A DNA stretch of 64,000 bases from VRUE01 sp963697695 (GCA_963697695.1 OY969094.1:2356001-2420000); one strand, 5' to 3'. Numbered from the stretch's first letter, positions 8,460-15,916 are shown. Made by a program: numbers and translations. The notes: a model not told the origin generated them from the sequence alone.

Positions 8460-9110
8460 GTTTTTATGTCCTCTGTAGTAGCCGCTCTCGGGCCTTTCCC
8501 GTCGACCGCGCTCAAAGCTAAACAGACCGACGACCGTGGGAATGGCCGTCTCTCCTGACTCGGCAATGCGGTTGGCGGATTCACCCTCGATCGCCAGCAC
8601 CTCTTCTTCCCATATCTCGGTCAGGCGCTCCCGAAGTTTCCGCCTGCCCTCCGAGTCGAGCGGCGGGGCATCCCAAATCACGCACGGGGGCTCGTCGCCA
8701 TCCATCTTCCGATTTCGGTACGAGGACAAGATTTCCGCAAGGAACCCTTGGACCATTGCGGAGGCTGTGTCATAGCGCTCGTCCCTTGACATTTCGGCAT
8801 ACACGTCGTCCGTGATTACCGGTAGAACGACGGCGCGGAAGACGGGACGGGCTCGGCTACCGACCCACCTGAAGCCCACAAACTCGATGCAGCCAGCTTC
8901 GTAGAGGATGCGGATATGTCCCGTCACGTATCTGACGTCCTCGCCCATGATCTCGGCAATCTCCCCCGCGCTGTACTCGCCTTGATGAAGGATCGTGATC
9001 GCTTCGAGCCTGATCCAGTGGTTGAGGGCATTGGTCATTGCCTCGGCAGGCCGCTTTGTGCGGTCTTTTAGCGGCACTCGCCCGATCTTCCATTCACGCT
9101 CTTTCAACAC
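8457..9110 (-). CDS. winged-helix transcriptional regulator, 217 aa
   Basis: The N-terminal half reads as an ArsR-like winged helix: MTNALNHWIRLEAITILHQG, YSAGEIAEIMGEDVRYVTGHIRILYEAGCIEFVG, then a wing region RARPVFRAVVLP. The C-terminal half (EMSRDERYDTASAMVQGFLAEILSSY ... SEGRRKLRERLTEIWEEEVLAIEGESANRI) is helical and probably a ligand-binding or dimerisation part. The GTG at 9110 is chosen because TGGAG lies 6 nt upstream; an ATG 24 codons in is also possible. It is the first gene of the minus-strand series leading to the RHS toxin. Confidence 0.75.
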   Translation of the reverse strand: MLKEREWKIGRVPLKDRTKRPAEAMTNALNHWIRLEAITILHQGEYSAGEIAEIMGEDVRYVTGHIRILYEAGCIEFVGFRWVGSRARPVFRAVVLPVITDDVYAEMSRDERYDTASAMVQGFLAEILSSYRNRKMDGDEPPCVIWDAPPLDSEGRRKLRERLTEIWEEEVLAIEGESANRIAESGETAIPTVVGLFSFERGRRERPESGYYRGHKN

Positions 9111-9226
9111 CGAGTCTCCAATCAGCTTCTTCTAGCCTAATCAGCAGCGCCGGAGCATAGTGCCCGTCTGGGCAGCGGGATTCCGCGAAGTAACGAGATT
9201 CGCAGTACTAAGAAATTTCTTACCAT

Positions 9227-9274
9227 CTCCCTCCCGCCCCGGCAGAAGGCCGGGAGCTGACGAGCGGGAGGGAG
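9227..9274 (+). promoter_or_regulatory. hairpin that sequesters the Shine-Dalgarno of a 19-aa ORF
   Basis: CTCCCTCCCGC (9227-9237) is the exact complement of GCGGGAGGGAG (9264-9274), which contains most of the GGGAGGGAGG Shine-Dalgarno of the ORF at 9284. An inner 5-bp stem (9238-9242 with 9250-9254) sits inside. The folded RNA would hide the ribosome site, so translation could be switched by RNA structure or a bound factor. Upstream at 9210-9221 is the palindrome AAGAAATTTCTT, a possible operator. Confidence 0.5.
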
Positions 9275-9283
9275 GTGAATGGG

Positions 9284-9343
9284 ATGACGGTCAAACCTGT
9301 CAAGCAGGTCGCGCCCTTGCTGCAAATCTTCAAGCAGCACTAG
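9284..9343 (+). CDS. 19-aa peptide, candidate RiPP precursor
   Basis: An ATG with a near-perfect Shine-Dalgarno (GGGAGGGAGG, about 8 nt upstream) encodes MTVKPVKQVAPLLQIFKQH and then TAG. A GTG three codons upstream (9275) is a less likely start. It is too short for ordinary gene calls, but it has a strong ribosome site, a structured leader and a terminator-like hairpin right behind it. It lies 428 nt from an RRE-E1 fusion of the kind that adenylates or modifies very short peptides. MccA-type precursors usually end in Asn; this one ends in His, so the link is tentative. Confidence 0.4.
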   Translation: MTVKPVKQVAPLLQIFKQH

Positions 9344-9354
9344 CACCGACAAAA

Positions 9355-9396
9355 GGGTCGGCCTCCGGCCGCTTGCACAGGAAAGGGGGCCGGCCC
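9355..9396. terminator. hairpin between convergent 19-aa ORF and XRE gene
   Basis: GGGTCGGCC (9355-9363) pairs with GGCCGGCCC (9388-9396), one G-U pair, loop 24 nt. It begins 11 nt after the peptide stop and ends 5 nt before the XRE stop, so it can serve as a two-way terminator. Confidence 0.45.
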
Positions 9397-9401
9397 GATC
9401 T

Positions 9402-9599
9402 TCAGCGCAACAGGTCGCCAGGTGGAACGCCGACGGCCTCGGCCAGCCGCCGCAGGGTCGAAACCTTGGGATCGCGCTTGCCGCCCTCGATCCTGCTGAC
9501 CTCCGTGGCGTGAACGCCACTGCGCTCGGCAACTTGCTCCTGGGTCAATTCCGCCTGCTCGCGGGCACGCCGAAGGTTCCTGCCGAGATCGCCACGCAC
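9402..9599 (-). CDS. XRE-family helix-turn-helix regulator, 65 aa
   Basis: Essentially only a Cro/C1-type HTH: LGRNLRRAREQAELTQEQVA, ERSGVHATEVSRIEGGKRDPK, VSTLRRLAEAVGVPPGDLL. The GTG at 9599 is the likely start; a stop lies about ten codons upstream in frame. It is divergent from the methyltransferase-E1 gene with 171 nt between, containing an 8-bp inverted repeat (9714-9741) that could be its operator. Probably a local repressor of the RiPP-like locus. Confidence 0.85.
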   Translation of the reverse strand: MRGDLGRNLRRAREQAELTQEQVAERSGVHATEVSRIEGGKRDPKVSTLRRLAEAVGVPPGDLLR

Positions 9600-9713
9600 G
9601 CCGGAGATCGTCCGTGCTGGCGGCGGATATCACCATAGGAAGTTTCACAAGTTGCCTCGATCGAAGGCTACCGCCACCTTGGCCACAATGAGCTGCCGTC
9701 GGGCAAGAAGCTT

Positions 9714-9741
9714 TGTTTCAGATATTTTGAATACTGAAACA
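9714..9741. promoter_or_regulatory. inverted-repeat operator upstream of the methyltransferase-E1 gene
   Basis: TGTTTCAG (9714-9721) and CTGAAACA (9734-9741) are perfect complements separated by an AT-rich 12-nt spacer with internal TATT/AATA symmetry, about 30-57 nt before the ATG at 9771. Size and position suit a dimeric HTH regulator such as the adjacent XRE protein. The surrounding sequence is strikingly AT-rich for this genome. Confidence 0.5.
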
Positions 9742-9770
9742 TTTTTAAACGCAATTTCGGTCTTTGGGTC

Positions 9771-11630
9771 ATGGGGGCCGTGGCAGGGGCTGATGCCGAC
9801 AGCGCAAAGCGCGCCTACGAGGCGATGGCGCCGGTCTATGACGACTTCACGGCCGACTACAACTACGAGAGCTGGATCGAGGGCCTGCTGGCTGCTCTCG
9901 ATCATCACCGCCTTCAGGGAAGGCGCCTGCTCGATGTGGCCTGCGGAACGGGCAAGAGCTTCCTGCCGATGCTGTCCAGGGGCTGGGAGGTCACCGGCTG
10001 CGATATCTCCCCCTTAATGCTGGAGCTGGCGCGCGTTAAGGCAGAGGAGGGCGTAGCGCTTGCTGCAGCCGATATGCGCGAGCTGCCCCAGTTCGGCGAA
10101 TTCGATCTCGTCTGGGCGCTAACCGATGCGCTCAACTACCTGCTTGGCACCGAGGAACTTGAAAGCACCCTCGCGGGTATGGGCGCAAACCTGGGACCGA
10201 CTGGCCTACTGCTCTTTGACGTGAACACGCTGCTTGCCTACCGGACCTTCTTCGCGACGACGGAGGTCATCGAGCGGGATGGGTACGAGCTTGTTTGGCA
10301 GGGGCTTGCGTCTGAGCAAGTGCCCCCCAGCTCGATATGCACCGCTCGACTTGAAGTCGCAGATACGGGCACCGAAAGTGAGCTGCCTCCGCACATCCAC
10401 CACCAGCGCCACTTCCCAGAAGCCGAGGTACTGGCAGCCCTGGATCGGGCCGGTCTGGAATGCCTGGATGTTCACGGCCACGGCCTCGATGGCGTCCTTT
10501 GCCAACCGCTTGACGAAGAGGTCCACACCAAGGCGATCTACGTCGCTCGCCGCAAGACGATGCAGCGGCCGCGAATGAAGCAGACGATTCAGTCGGTCGA
10601 CGGACCCGACGGCGATCTCTACCTGATGCGTCCCGCTGTCGGCTTAGACCTTCAGATCGAGAACCCGAGCGAGAAAGACCGGGCCTTGCTCGCAGCCTTC
10701 GATGGCACTCGCACGCCGCAAGAGCTGATCGAGAGCTTCGGTGCCGAGGAGACCTACAAAGCCCTTCATCAGCTCGAAGGGCTCGGCGTGCTTGAAGACG
10801 CGGCGGACGACGATCTGATTCCGGAGGATATTCGCTCTCGCTATGACCGCCAACTCCGCTACTTCGGCGATATCTCCGAAGGACCACCTGCCTCGGAGTG
10901 CCAGCGCAGGCTCAAGGAGGCCCGGATCGCCGTCCTTGGAGTCGGCGGGCTAGGCGGCTGGTCAGCCCTTGCGCTCGCTGGCTGCGGGATCGGAGAGATG
11001 CTCCTGGTCGATTTCGACCGGGTCGAGCTGAACAACCTGAACCGCCAGGTCCTCTATGCCGTCGGTGACGTCGGTCGACCCAAGGTCGAGGTTGCCGCAG
11101 AGCGCCTCGGGGCCTTCGATCCCGAGATGCGGATCGAGGTAAGAGATGAGCGTCTCGGCAGCGAGGCGGCGGTTGCCGCTGCGATCGAGGGCTACGACAT
11201 GGTGATCGAGGCGGTCGATTGGCCCGCTTATGAAATCGAGCACTGGGTCAACTCGGCCTGCTTTTCCGCCGGCATCCCCTTCATCGCAATGAGCCACTTC
11301 CCTCCGGTTGCGAGGGTCGGGCCGCTGTATGTGCCGGGGCAGACCGGCTGCTACGTCTGCGAGGAGGCCGAGCACCGCCGTAACTACCCCCTGTTCGACT
11401 TGGTGGTCGAGCAGCAGCGCGCCAAGCCTTCACCGGCTGCGACTCTCGGACCTGCCTGCGCTCAGATCGGAGGGCACGTTGCGCTGGACATCATGCACTT
11501 GCTCACCGGGCTCGCCGAGCCTTCGACTCTCGGCCTCGGCCACATCTATGACCTGCGAACGATGGAGGTCAAACGCGAGCCTGTGGTTGCAGAGCCGGGG
11601 TGTCCGGTGTGCGGGCATCTACAGGGCTGA
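9771..11630 (+). CDS. SAM methyltransferase - RRE - E1-like (ThiF/MccB-type) fusion, 619 aa
   Basis: Three parts. Residues about 10-265: class I SAM methyltransferase (YEAMAPVYDDFTADYNYESW, motif I LLDVACGTGKSFLPML, then VTGCDISPLMLELARVKAEE). Residues about 275-365: PqqD-like peptide-recognition element (LMRPAVGLDLQIENPSEKDR, LLAAFDGTRTPQELIESFG). Residues about 366-619: E1-like adenylation domain (RYDRQLRYFGDI, VLGVGGLGGWSALALAGCGI, LVDFDRVELNNLNRQVLY) with Zn ligands CYVCEEAE and CPVCG. An RRE followed by ThiF is the layout of MccB (microcin C) and PaaA (pantocin) enzymes, which act on short ribosomal peptides. The fused methyltransferase suggests a second modification. A GTG at 9780 is an alternative start. 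No exporter or immunity gene is adjacent. It could instead be an orphan E1. Confidence 0.85.
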   Translation: MGAVAGADADSAKRAYEAMAPVYDDFTADYNYESWIEGLLAALDHHRLQGRRLLDVACGTGKSFLPMLSRGWEVTGCDISPLMLELARVKAEEGVALAAADMRELPQFGEFDLVWALTDALNYLLGTEELESTLAGMGANLGPTGLLLFDVNTLLAYRTFFATTEVIERDGYELVWQGLASEQVPPSSICTARLEVADTGTESELPPHIHHQRHFPEAEVLAALDRAGLECLDVHGHGLDGVLCQPLDEEVHTKAIYVARRKTMQRPRMKQTIQSVDGPDGDLYLMRPAVGLDLQIENPSEKDRALLAAFDGTRTPQELIESFGAEETYKALHQLEGLGVLEDAADDDLIPEDIRSRYDRQLRYFGDISEGPPASECQRRLKEARIAVLGVGGLGGWSALALAGCGIGEMLLVDFDRVELNNLNRQVLYAVGDVGRPKVEVAAERLGAFDPEMRIEVRDERLGSEAAVAAAIEGYDMVIEAVDWPAYEIEHWVNSACFSAGIPFIAMSHFPPVARVGPLYVPGQTGCYVCEEAEHRRNYPLFDLVVEQQRAKPSPAATLGPACAQIGGHVALDIMHLLTGLAEPSTLGLGHIYDLRTMEVKREPVVAEPGCPVCGHLQG

Positions 11631-11643
11631 GCATCAGAGGGCA

Positions 11644-11670
11644 ATCGGCCCGAACAATGATGCGAGGCAA
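11644..11670. repeat. dispersed repeat copy 1 (ATCGGCCCGAACAA...)
   Basis: ATCGGCCCGAACAA followed by TGATGCGAGGCAA, 14 nt after the methyltransferase-E1 stop. A near-identical copy is at 14369-14397 with two single-base insertions and one substitution. The gap 11631-11732 holds no gene. Confidence 0.5.
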
Positions 11671-11972
11671 CCCGTCGTGCTACTCATCTGACTTGCGCCT
11701 GTCAGTTGACGGGCACACGATTCGTCTGCGTCCTACGGACCCTTGAGCTTTGAGACAAAGTCGACCATCTCCACAACGACGTCAATCGACTCTCGAGCCT
11801 CCTCTTCTGTGATCTCGACGCCCCGATGAATGAAGGCGTTTCGACGAGCCACGTGCGACTTGTAGGTGTGCCAGCAAGTGGCTGAGGCGGGCCTGGTTCC
11901 CGTTAGCGCCTCGAAGATTCGAAGTCCAGAGGAGTCCATCAGCGACCAGGAACGAGGCATCTGGGGCGCTAG

Positions 11973-12955
11973 ATGGTTGATTCCACGCCCTCAGGCGACG
12001 TAGTCGACCAGGGCGCGGCTCGGACGCCCGAGCCTGTGGTTGAGCGCGACGCATGCAGCCAGTGCCAGGAAGCGCTGGGCGATGCGGGCGCGCAGGTTAT
12101 GAAGGGTGCGGGCGCCGTGGCGCTCCAGGGTGAGGATGTCCTTGCAGGTCCAAAAGATCGACTCGATCCGCTGGCGGATCGGAGCGAGGTGAAGGACGTC
12201 GTCGGGCTCGTTCTTTCGCGCCGGCCTGACGATCGTTGCGTCGAGCTCGCGGGCAGCCGCGGCGAAGGCGCGGCCCGCGTAGCCCTTGTCGCCGATGACG
12301 ATCTCCCCCCCGGCCCGCTCGGCGCGCCGCAGCAGCTCGATCCCCACCTCGCGCTCGTCGCGCTTGGGAGAGGCGAGGGTGAATGCTCTCGGGGTGCCGT
12401 CGGGCGCGAAGAGGCCGTGCAGGCGAAAGCCCCAGAAGAACCGGGAATGAGAGCCGCACCAGCCATAGTCGGCGGCATCCGCCAGGGCCGAGCGGCGGGT
12501 CGTCTCGACGGAGCGAGCGCACTCCAAAGGAGTGGAATCGATGAGCAGCACGTCGTCGTGGAAGCCGGGAGATTCGGCGGCAAAGACGCCGGTGAGCCAC
12601 TCGATCGTCTCGGCGAGGCGGGCCCTGCGCTTGTGAAAGCCGGGCTGCTGGGGCAGCTCGGGGAAGAGATCACGAAGCCGCTTGCGGGCGACGGCGAGGA
12701 AGCGTCGATCAGAGGGAATTCCCATGATCGCCTGGGCGACGCAGAGGGTCGCGATCTCAGCGTCGCTGACTCGACGACGGGCATTTCCGGGCTTCTCAGG
12801 CAGGAGATCGTCTGCCGTGCAATAAACGACGGTGCAGAGAGTGTCGAGGTCGGCGTGCATCGTGGCCTTTCGGTCGACGGTTGCTTCAGCACCGCCGACT
12901 TCGGCCTCTCTGCATTGAAATCCTCGATCACGGCTATCGCCGTGGAATCAACCAT
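11973..12955 (-). mobile_element. IS982-family insertion sequence, 983 bp
   Basis: 15-bp perfect terminal inverted repeats ATGGTTGATTCCACG at 11973-11987 and 12941-12955 (inverted), flanked on both sides by CTAG (11969-11972, 12956-12959), read as a 4-bp target duplication. One transposase gene fills it. The ends are intact and the interrupted gene is still in frame on both sides, so the insertion looks recent. Confidence 0.85.
11991..12860 (-). CDS. IS982-family transposase, 289 aa
   Basis: The start MHADLDTLCTVVYCTADDLL and the block SDAEIATLCVAQAIMGIPSD are the IS982-type N-terminus. The DDE triad is visible as LLIDSTPLECARS (D1), IVIGDKGYAGRAF (D2) and QRIESIFWTCKD (E), followed by LTLERHGARTLHNLRARIAQ. 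Length is normal for the family (about 290 aa) with no frameshift, so it is probably active. The ATG at 12858-12860 is the only sensible start. Confidence 0.92.
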   Translation of the reverse strand: MHADLDTLCTVVYCTADDLLPEKPGNARRRVSDAEIATLCVAQAIMGIPSDRRFLAVARKRLRDLFPELPQQPGFHKRRARLAETIEWLTGVFAAESPGFHDDVLLIDSTPLECARSVETTRRSALADAADYGWCGSHSRFFWGFRLHGLFAPDGTPRAFTLASPKRDEREVGIELLRRAERAGGEIVIGDKGYAGRAFAAAARELDATIVRPARKNEPDDVLHLAPIRQRIESIFWTCKDILTLERHGARTLHNLRARIAQRFLALAACVALNHRLGRPSRALVDYVA

Positions 12956-13522
12956 CTAGCTGCACAAGAGCATTTCCGCTGGCGTTTGCGATCTCTTCAA
13001 TCTTGGCTCTGATCCACATCTCGCAGTGCACTTGAGCCGCGACGACCGCCAGACCAAACCGCCTTTGCTCGTACATATCTTCAGCCTCGAAGACCAATCG
13101 GTCCGCTGGAAAAGGCACGCCGACGACCTGGGCGATCGTCGCAATGCGAGGAGGGTCGGGAGAGAGCCCAGCCTCCTTTCGGATTTGGGCATAGAGGGCA
13201 ATCGCTTGCTCTTTTGCCTCCTCAACTGAATCGGTGTTTACTTCGAGGTTGATCGAGCTTGGGCCGGTGCCCTCTTCCCAGGGCCGTACGACGTAGTAGC
13301 TATGAGGCCCAACCACTCGAACGCCTGCGTAGTCAAGCGGGATTCGCTCGTGGTCCTCTATTACGAACTCCACAGACCAAAGGGGCATAGGGGCGGAACG
13401 GTAGCGGTCTCCTCGGCAAGCTCGTCCACCGCAGCGCCTGTGCAAACGGGAGGCCCGTAGGAGTCAACGCCTCAAGGCGGTAGCGTCAGCAGTGCAGACA
13501 AATCGCTACCGACGGAGGCACC

Positions 13523-13762
13523 ATGACTGATCGCGGTTCCCTCAGCAGCGCGGCCTACTTGGCGCGCGAGACTCTATTCCACCACCCACACCTGAACACG
13601 CCGCAGGCAATCAGTAGCGGCCCGCTCAGCATCCAGCAGATCGAAGTCCAAGACTTCGCCGAGGGTCTCACCGAGCTCGCCGCGCTTCAGCCTCCGCAGG
13701 CATACCAGACGGCCAGCGGGACTTGGAAGCTCACCCCGGCCGGGGTCAACGAAGCGGGGTGA
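13523..13762 (+). CDS. small hypothetical protein, 79 aa, possibly winged-helix
   Basis: MTDRGSLSSAAYLARETLFH with a strong GGAGG Shine-Dalgarno 6 nt ahead of the ATG. The end QTASGTWKLTPAGVNEAG looks like the wing plus L-T-x-x-G of a winged-helix fold, and the middle (LSIQQIEVQDFAEGLTELAA) is helical. No family recognised. It lies divergent from the disrupted HEPN-like gene, with 134 nt of intergenic DNA. Confidence 0.5.
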   Translation: MTDRGSLSSAAYLARETLFHHPHLNTPQAISSGPLSIQQIEVQDFAEGLTELAALQPPQAYQTASGTWKLTPAGVNEAG

Positions 13763-13800
13763 GACCCGGATTCGCTTGACGCGCTGGATGTGTATGTAGC

Positions 13801-14328
13801 TTGCCGGTCGTGGGTTGCGCTGGACTGACCATCGCCGGAGGGGTGTTCGAGGTTGCGGGGTTTTTCCTCGTCGCTTGCGAGCTGGCTCGAATCCAATACC
13901 GCGAGTTCGGCGAACCGCTGCCTGTGAGGCGGGCGCGCGCAGTGCTGCGAAGGCTTTCTCGGCGATCCCAGGGGAGGACGGCGGAGCCTGGAAGCGCCGA
14001 GCTGAGAGCCGAGGGGACGTTGCGGGTGCACGGAAGCGCGCGTCAAGGTCCGGGGAACACACTCGAAAGTCGACTCGAAGCGCTGGAAAAGAACCAGCGC
14101 CGGTTGGAAGCGGAGATTGACGAGCAAAACGCTACGCTCGGGGGGGATATCGAGAAGCTGAGCGCGAAGCTCGGCGCAGTTCAAAAGGCGCTGGACGAGG
14201 AACGTCGCAGAAGCGAGGACGAGCGGCGGGCGGCGCTGCGAACGTCAGTGACGCTTCAGGCGTGCGGAACGGGGCTTTTCGTTGTAGGCGCCGTCTTGAG
14301 TGTTCTTGGCAGTACGGCGACCTGCTGA
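13801..14328 (+). CDS. membrane protein with central coiled coil, about 175 aa
   Basis: An N-terminal hydrophobic segment (GLTIAGGVFEVAGFFLVACEL), a basic/low-complexity stretch, a clear coiled coil (LESRLEALEKNQRRLEAEID, then IEKLSAKLGAVQKALDEERR) and a C-terminal membrane helix (GTGLFVVGAVLSVLGS). TTG at 13801 or GTG at 13810 could start it; neither has a good ribosome site. No family recognised; cargo of the island. Confidence 0.5.
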   Translation: MPVVGCAGLTIAGGVFEVAGFFLVACELARIQYREFGEPLPVRRARAVLRRLSRRSQGRTAEPGSAELRAEGTLRVHGSARQGPGNTLESRLEALEKNQRRLEAEIDEQNATLGGDIEKLSAKLGAVQKALDEERRRSEDERRAALRTSVTLQACGTGLFVVGAVLSVLGSTATC

Positions 14329-14368
14329 CTTGAGTTCCGCTGAGCTTCATCAAGTGCCGCCGACTTGG

Positions 14369-14397
14369 ATCGGCCCGAACAATTGATGCAAGGGCAA
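14369..14397. repeat. dispersed repeat copy 2 (ATCGGCCCGAACAA...)
   Basis: ATCGGCCCGAACAA followed by TTGATGCAAGGGCAA, matching 11644-11670 apart from two inserted bases and one substitution. Same orientation. The two copies bracket the E1 gene's 3' flank, the HEPN/IS region and two small genes. The gap 14329-14499 holds nothing else visible. Confidence 0.5.
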
Positions 14398-14499
14398 GCC
14401 CTTCGCATTAGTTCACGGGTCTGCCTTGTAGGCGCGATGCGAAAGAGGATTTGAGCCAAAATCGCGATTTCATTCGGATTGCTACAACTTTGCACTGCA

Positions 14500-14976
14500 A
14501 TGGGGGGCTACGGGAAGAAGATCGGGTTTGGTGGCTGCCTAGCGGCGATCCTTTGTGTTCTCGCGATTCTTGCTCCCGTTGCCCTCGCCTGGGAGTACGT
14601 TCATGGCCCTCCAAAGGTTGAATCCGCGACCTTGCACGCGCTGCTCGAGGCCGATCCAAGCCCAGGATCGCATGTTCTTGGTCTATCCATATCGAGCGGA
14701 TACTGCGTGGGGGAACCGCCGCCCCGATTCGACCACGTCGAGGTGGCGGAACGGCCCAAGGCCGTAAGGAAGCCGTTCAAGTCCGCAGTGATCACCGCCT
14801 ACGTGCGGTTCCCAGCCCCACTCGAAGTGGAGGGGACTGTCAATCCAGACGAACCGCGGCCCGCTTGCGGGGGAATCGGAATGAGCATCTTCCGGCGCAT
14901 CAAGCTCAAGCGACCCGTTGACGGACTACTGCTCTACGACGGAAGCTTTTCTCCTCCGCGTCGGCTTTGGCCCTGA
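14500..14976 (+). CDS. membrane-anchored or secreted hypothetical protein, 158 aa
   Basis: ATG at 14500: MGGYGKKIGFGGCLAAILCV, then LAILAPVALAWEYVHG, an N-terminal signal anchor. The rest (LHALLEADPSPGSHVLGLSI, RPKAVRKPFKSAVITAYVRF) is beta-like and extracellular. No recognised domain. An upstream in-frame start at 14479 is possible. Weak ribosome site. Confidence 0.5.
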   Translation: MGGYGKKIGFGGCLAAILCVLAILAPVALAWEYVHGPPKVESATLHALLEADPSPGSHVLGLSISSGYCVGEPPPRFDHVEVAERPKAVRKPFKSAVITAYVRFPAPLEVEGTVNPDEPRPACGGIGMSIFRRIKLKRPVDGLLLYDGSFSPPRRLWP

Positions 14977-15037
14977 TGTTTGCCGTAAAAGTTCTTGAGC
15001 TAGGATCTCGCTCGACGTGACGTGGGGAAGGGGAACA

Positions 15038-15916
15038 ATGGGTGTCGCCGCGATCTCTGTCGCGCTAGCTCTCCCGCCTCCCCTCTTGCCAGCGTTGGCG
15101 ATCGCAAAGGACTCATTGCCGGCACGCTCGGCCACGTTTACCCTCTCGGGCACTAACGGCTATCTGATCTCGGTCGAGGGCGAAGGGAATCACGTGCGCG
15201 TGCTCGTTTCTCTCGGAAAACCCCAGCCCGGTCACTTCGAAATGGCCGAATACTCGCTACAAGGCGCTCCTGAATTGAGGAATGGCATCGAAGCAGATCT
15301 GGGTTCCCTTGGAGAAATCTCCGTCCACTTCAAACCGTCGGGACGGACGCAGATCAGGAAATTCCACAAGCCGAAAGGCTGCAAAGGCCCTCAAACGGTC
15401 ACCCGAAGACTTGGGACCTTCACCGGAACAATCCGTTTCGACGGCGAGGAGGAATACACAGTAATCGACAAGCGTCGTGTGAGGGGGTCTCTCGGCGCCC
15501 CGCCCAAGGTGGTTTGCAAACTTACGGTCCTCGCTGCCCCGCCTCCGCCGCCCAGGAAGCACGGTGCCTATCTTGGGACGACCGCGCATAACAATCGCCT
15601 CGGATTCGCCGCGGCTCGAGAGGGAGTCGGCAAACCAGCGAGTTATGTCGCCAGCTTGAAAGAGCGATCCGGACGAGTTTCAATCTGGCGCTATGTGTCG
15701 CTGGCGGGCCCGTCGCTTAGCTTCAAATACGACCACGCTTTGACCTCAGCGACAGTCGAACCGCCGTCGCCGTTCTCTGGAAGCGCAACCTTTCAGCGCG
15801 CCAAGGGAATTTCGCCAACGTGGGCGGGCTCGCTTGCTGTTTCGTTTCCTGGCGCAGCCAACGTTCCTCTGACCGGATCGAGCTTCTCCGCGATATTGAC
15901 TCGTAGCGGTCGATGA
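15038..15916 (+). CDS. secreted hypothetical protein, 292 aa
   Basis: The ATG at 15038 is preceded by GGGGAAGGGGAACA and starts with a signal peptide (MGVAAISVALALPPPLLPAL, then AIAKDS). The mature part has two beta-rich halves joined by a proline linker (AAPPPPPRKHGAYLG). Blocks such as GTFTGTIRFDGEEEYTVIDK and FSGSATFQRAKGISPTWAGS repeat the theme of a beta-sandwich. I do not recognise a named family; the style is common among Thermoleophilia exported proteins. Last gene of the island. Confidence 0.6.
   Translation: MGVAAISVALALPPPLLPALAIAKDSLPARSATFTLSGTNGYLISVEGEGNHVRVLVSLGKPQPGHFEMAEYSLQGAPELRNGIEADLGSLGEISVHFKPSGRTQIRKFHKPKGCKGPQTVTRRLGTFTGTIRFDGEEEYTVIDKRRVRGSLGAPPKVVCKLTVLAAPPPPPRKHGAYLGTTAHNNRLGFAAAREGVGKPASYVASLKERSGRVSIWRYVSLAGPSLSFKYDHALTSATVEPPSPFSGSATFQRAKGISPTWAGSLAVSFPGAANVPLTGSSFSAILTRSGR

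Larger units (their letters stand above)
11733..13388 (-). pseudogene. HEPN-like protein gene split by an IS element
   Basis: Two minus-strand pieces join exactly in frame once the IS (11973-12955) and one CTAG copy are removed. The 5' part (ATG 13388 to 12956) encodes MPLWSVEFVIEDHERIPLDY ... EMWIRAKIEEIANASGNALVQ. The 3' part (11972 to 11733) continues LAPQMPRSWSLMDSSGLRIF ... RRNAFIHRGVEITEEEA. The whole would be about 222 aa. The segment R-N-A-F-I-H fits the R-x4-6-H motif of HEPN RNase/nucleotidyl-binding domains, with long flanking helices. HEPN proteins often act in toxin or defence roles; function here is inference. As it stands the upstream part would end three codons into the IS (LDG stop). 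Confidence 0.7.

Noticed and set aside
9688..10017. ATG-led frame MSCRRARSFVSDILNTETFL... overlapping the start of the methyltransferase-E1 gene, with a Trp-rich FGSWGPWQG segment
   Set aside because: It has no stop before entering the fusion gene's frame and then becomes a typical shadow; no ribosome site of note. Not a credible precursor peptide.
11973..12959. 328-codon open frames on both strands spanning the IS element
   Set aside because: They begin in the terminal inverted repeats and are out of frame with the transposase, which carries the DDE motif.
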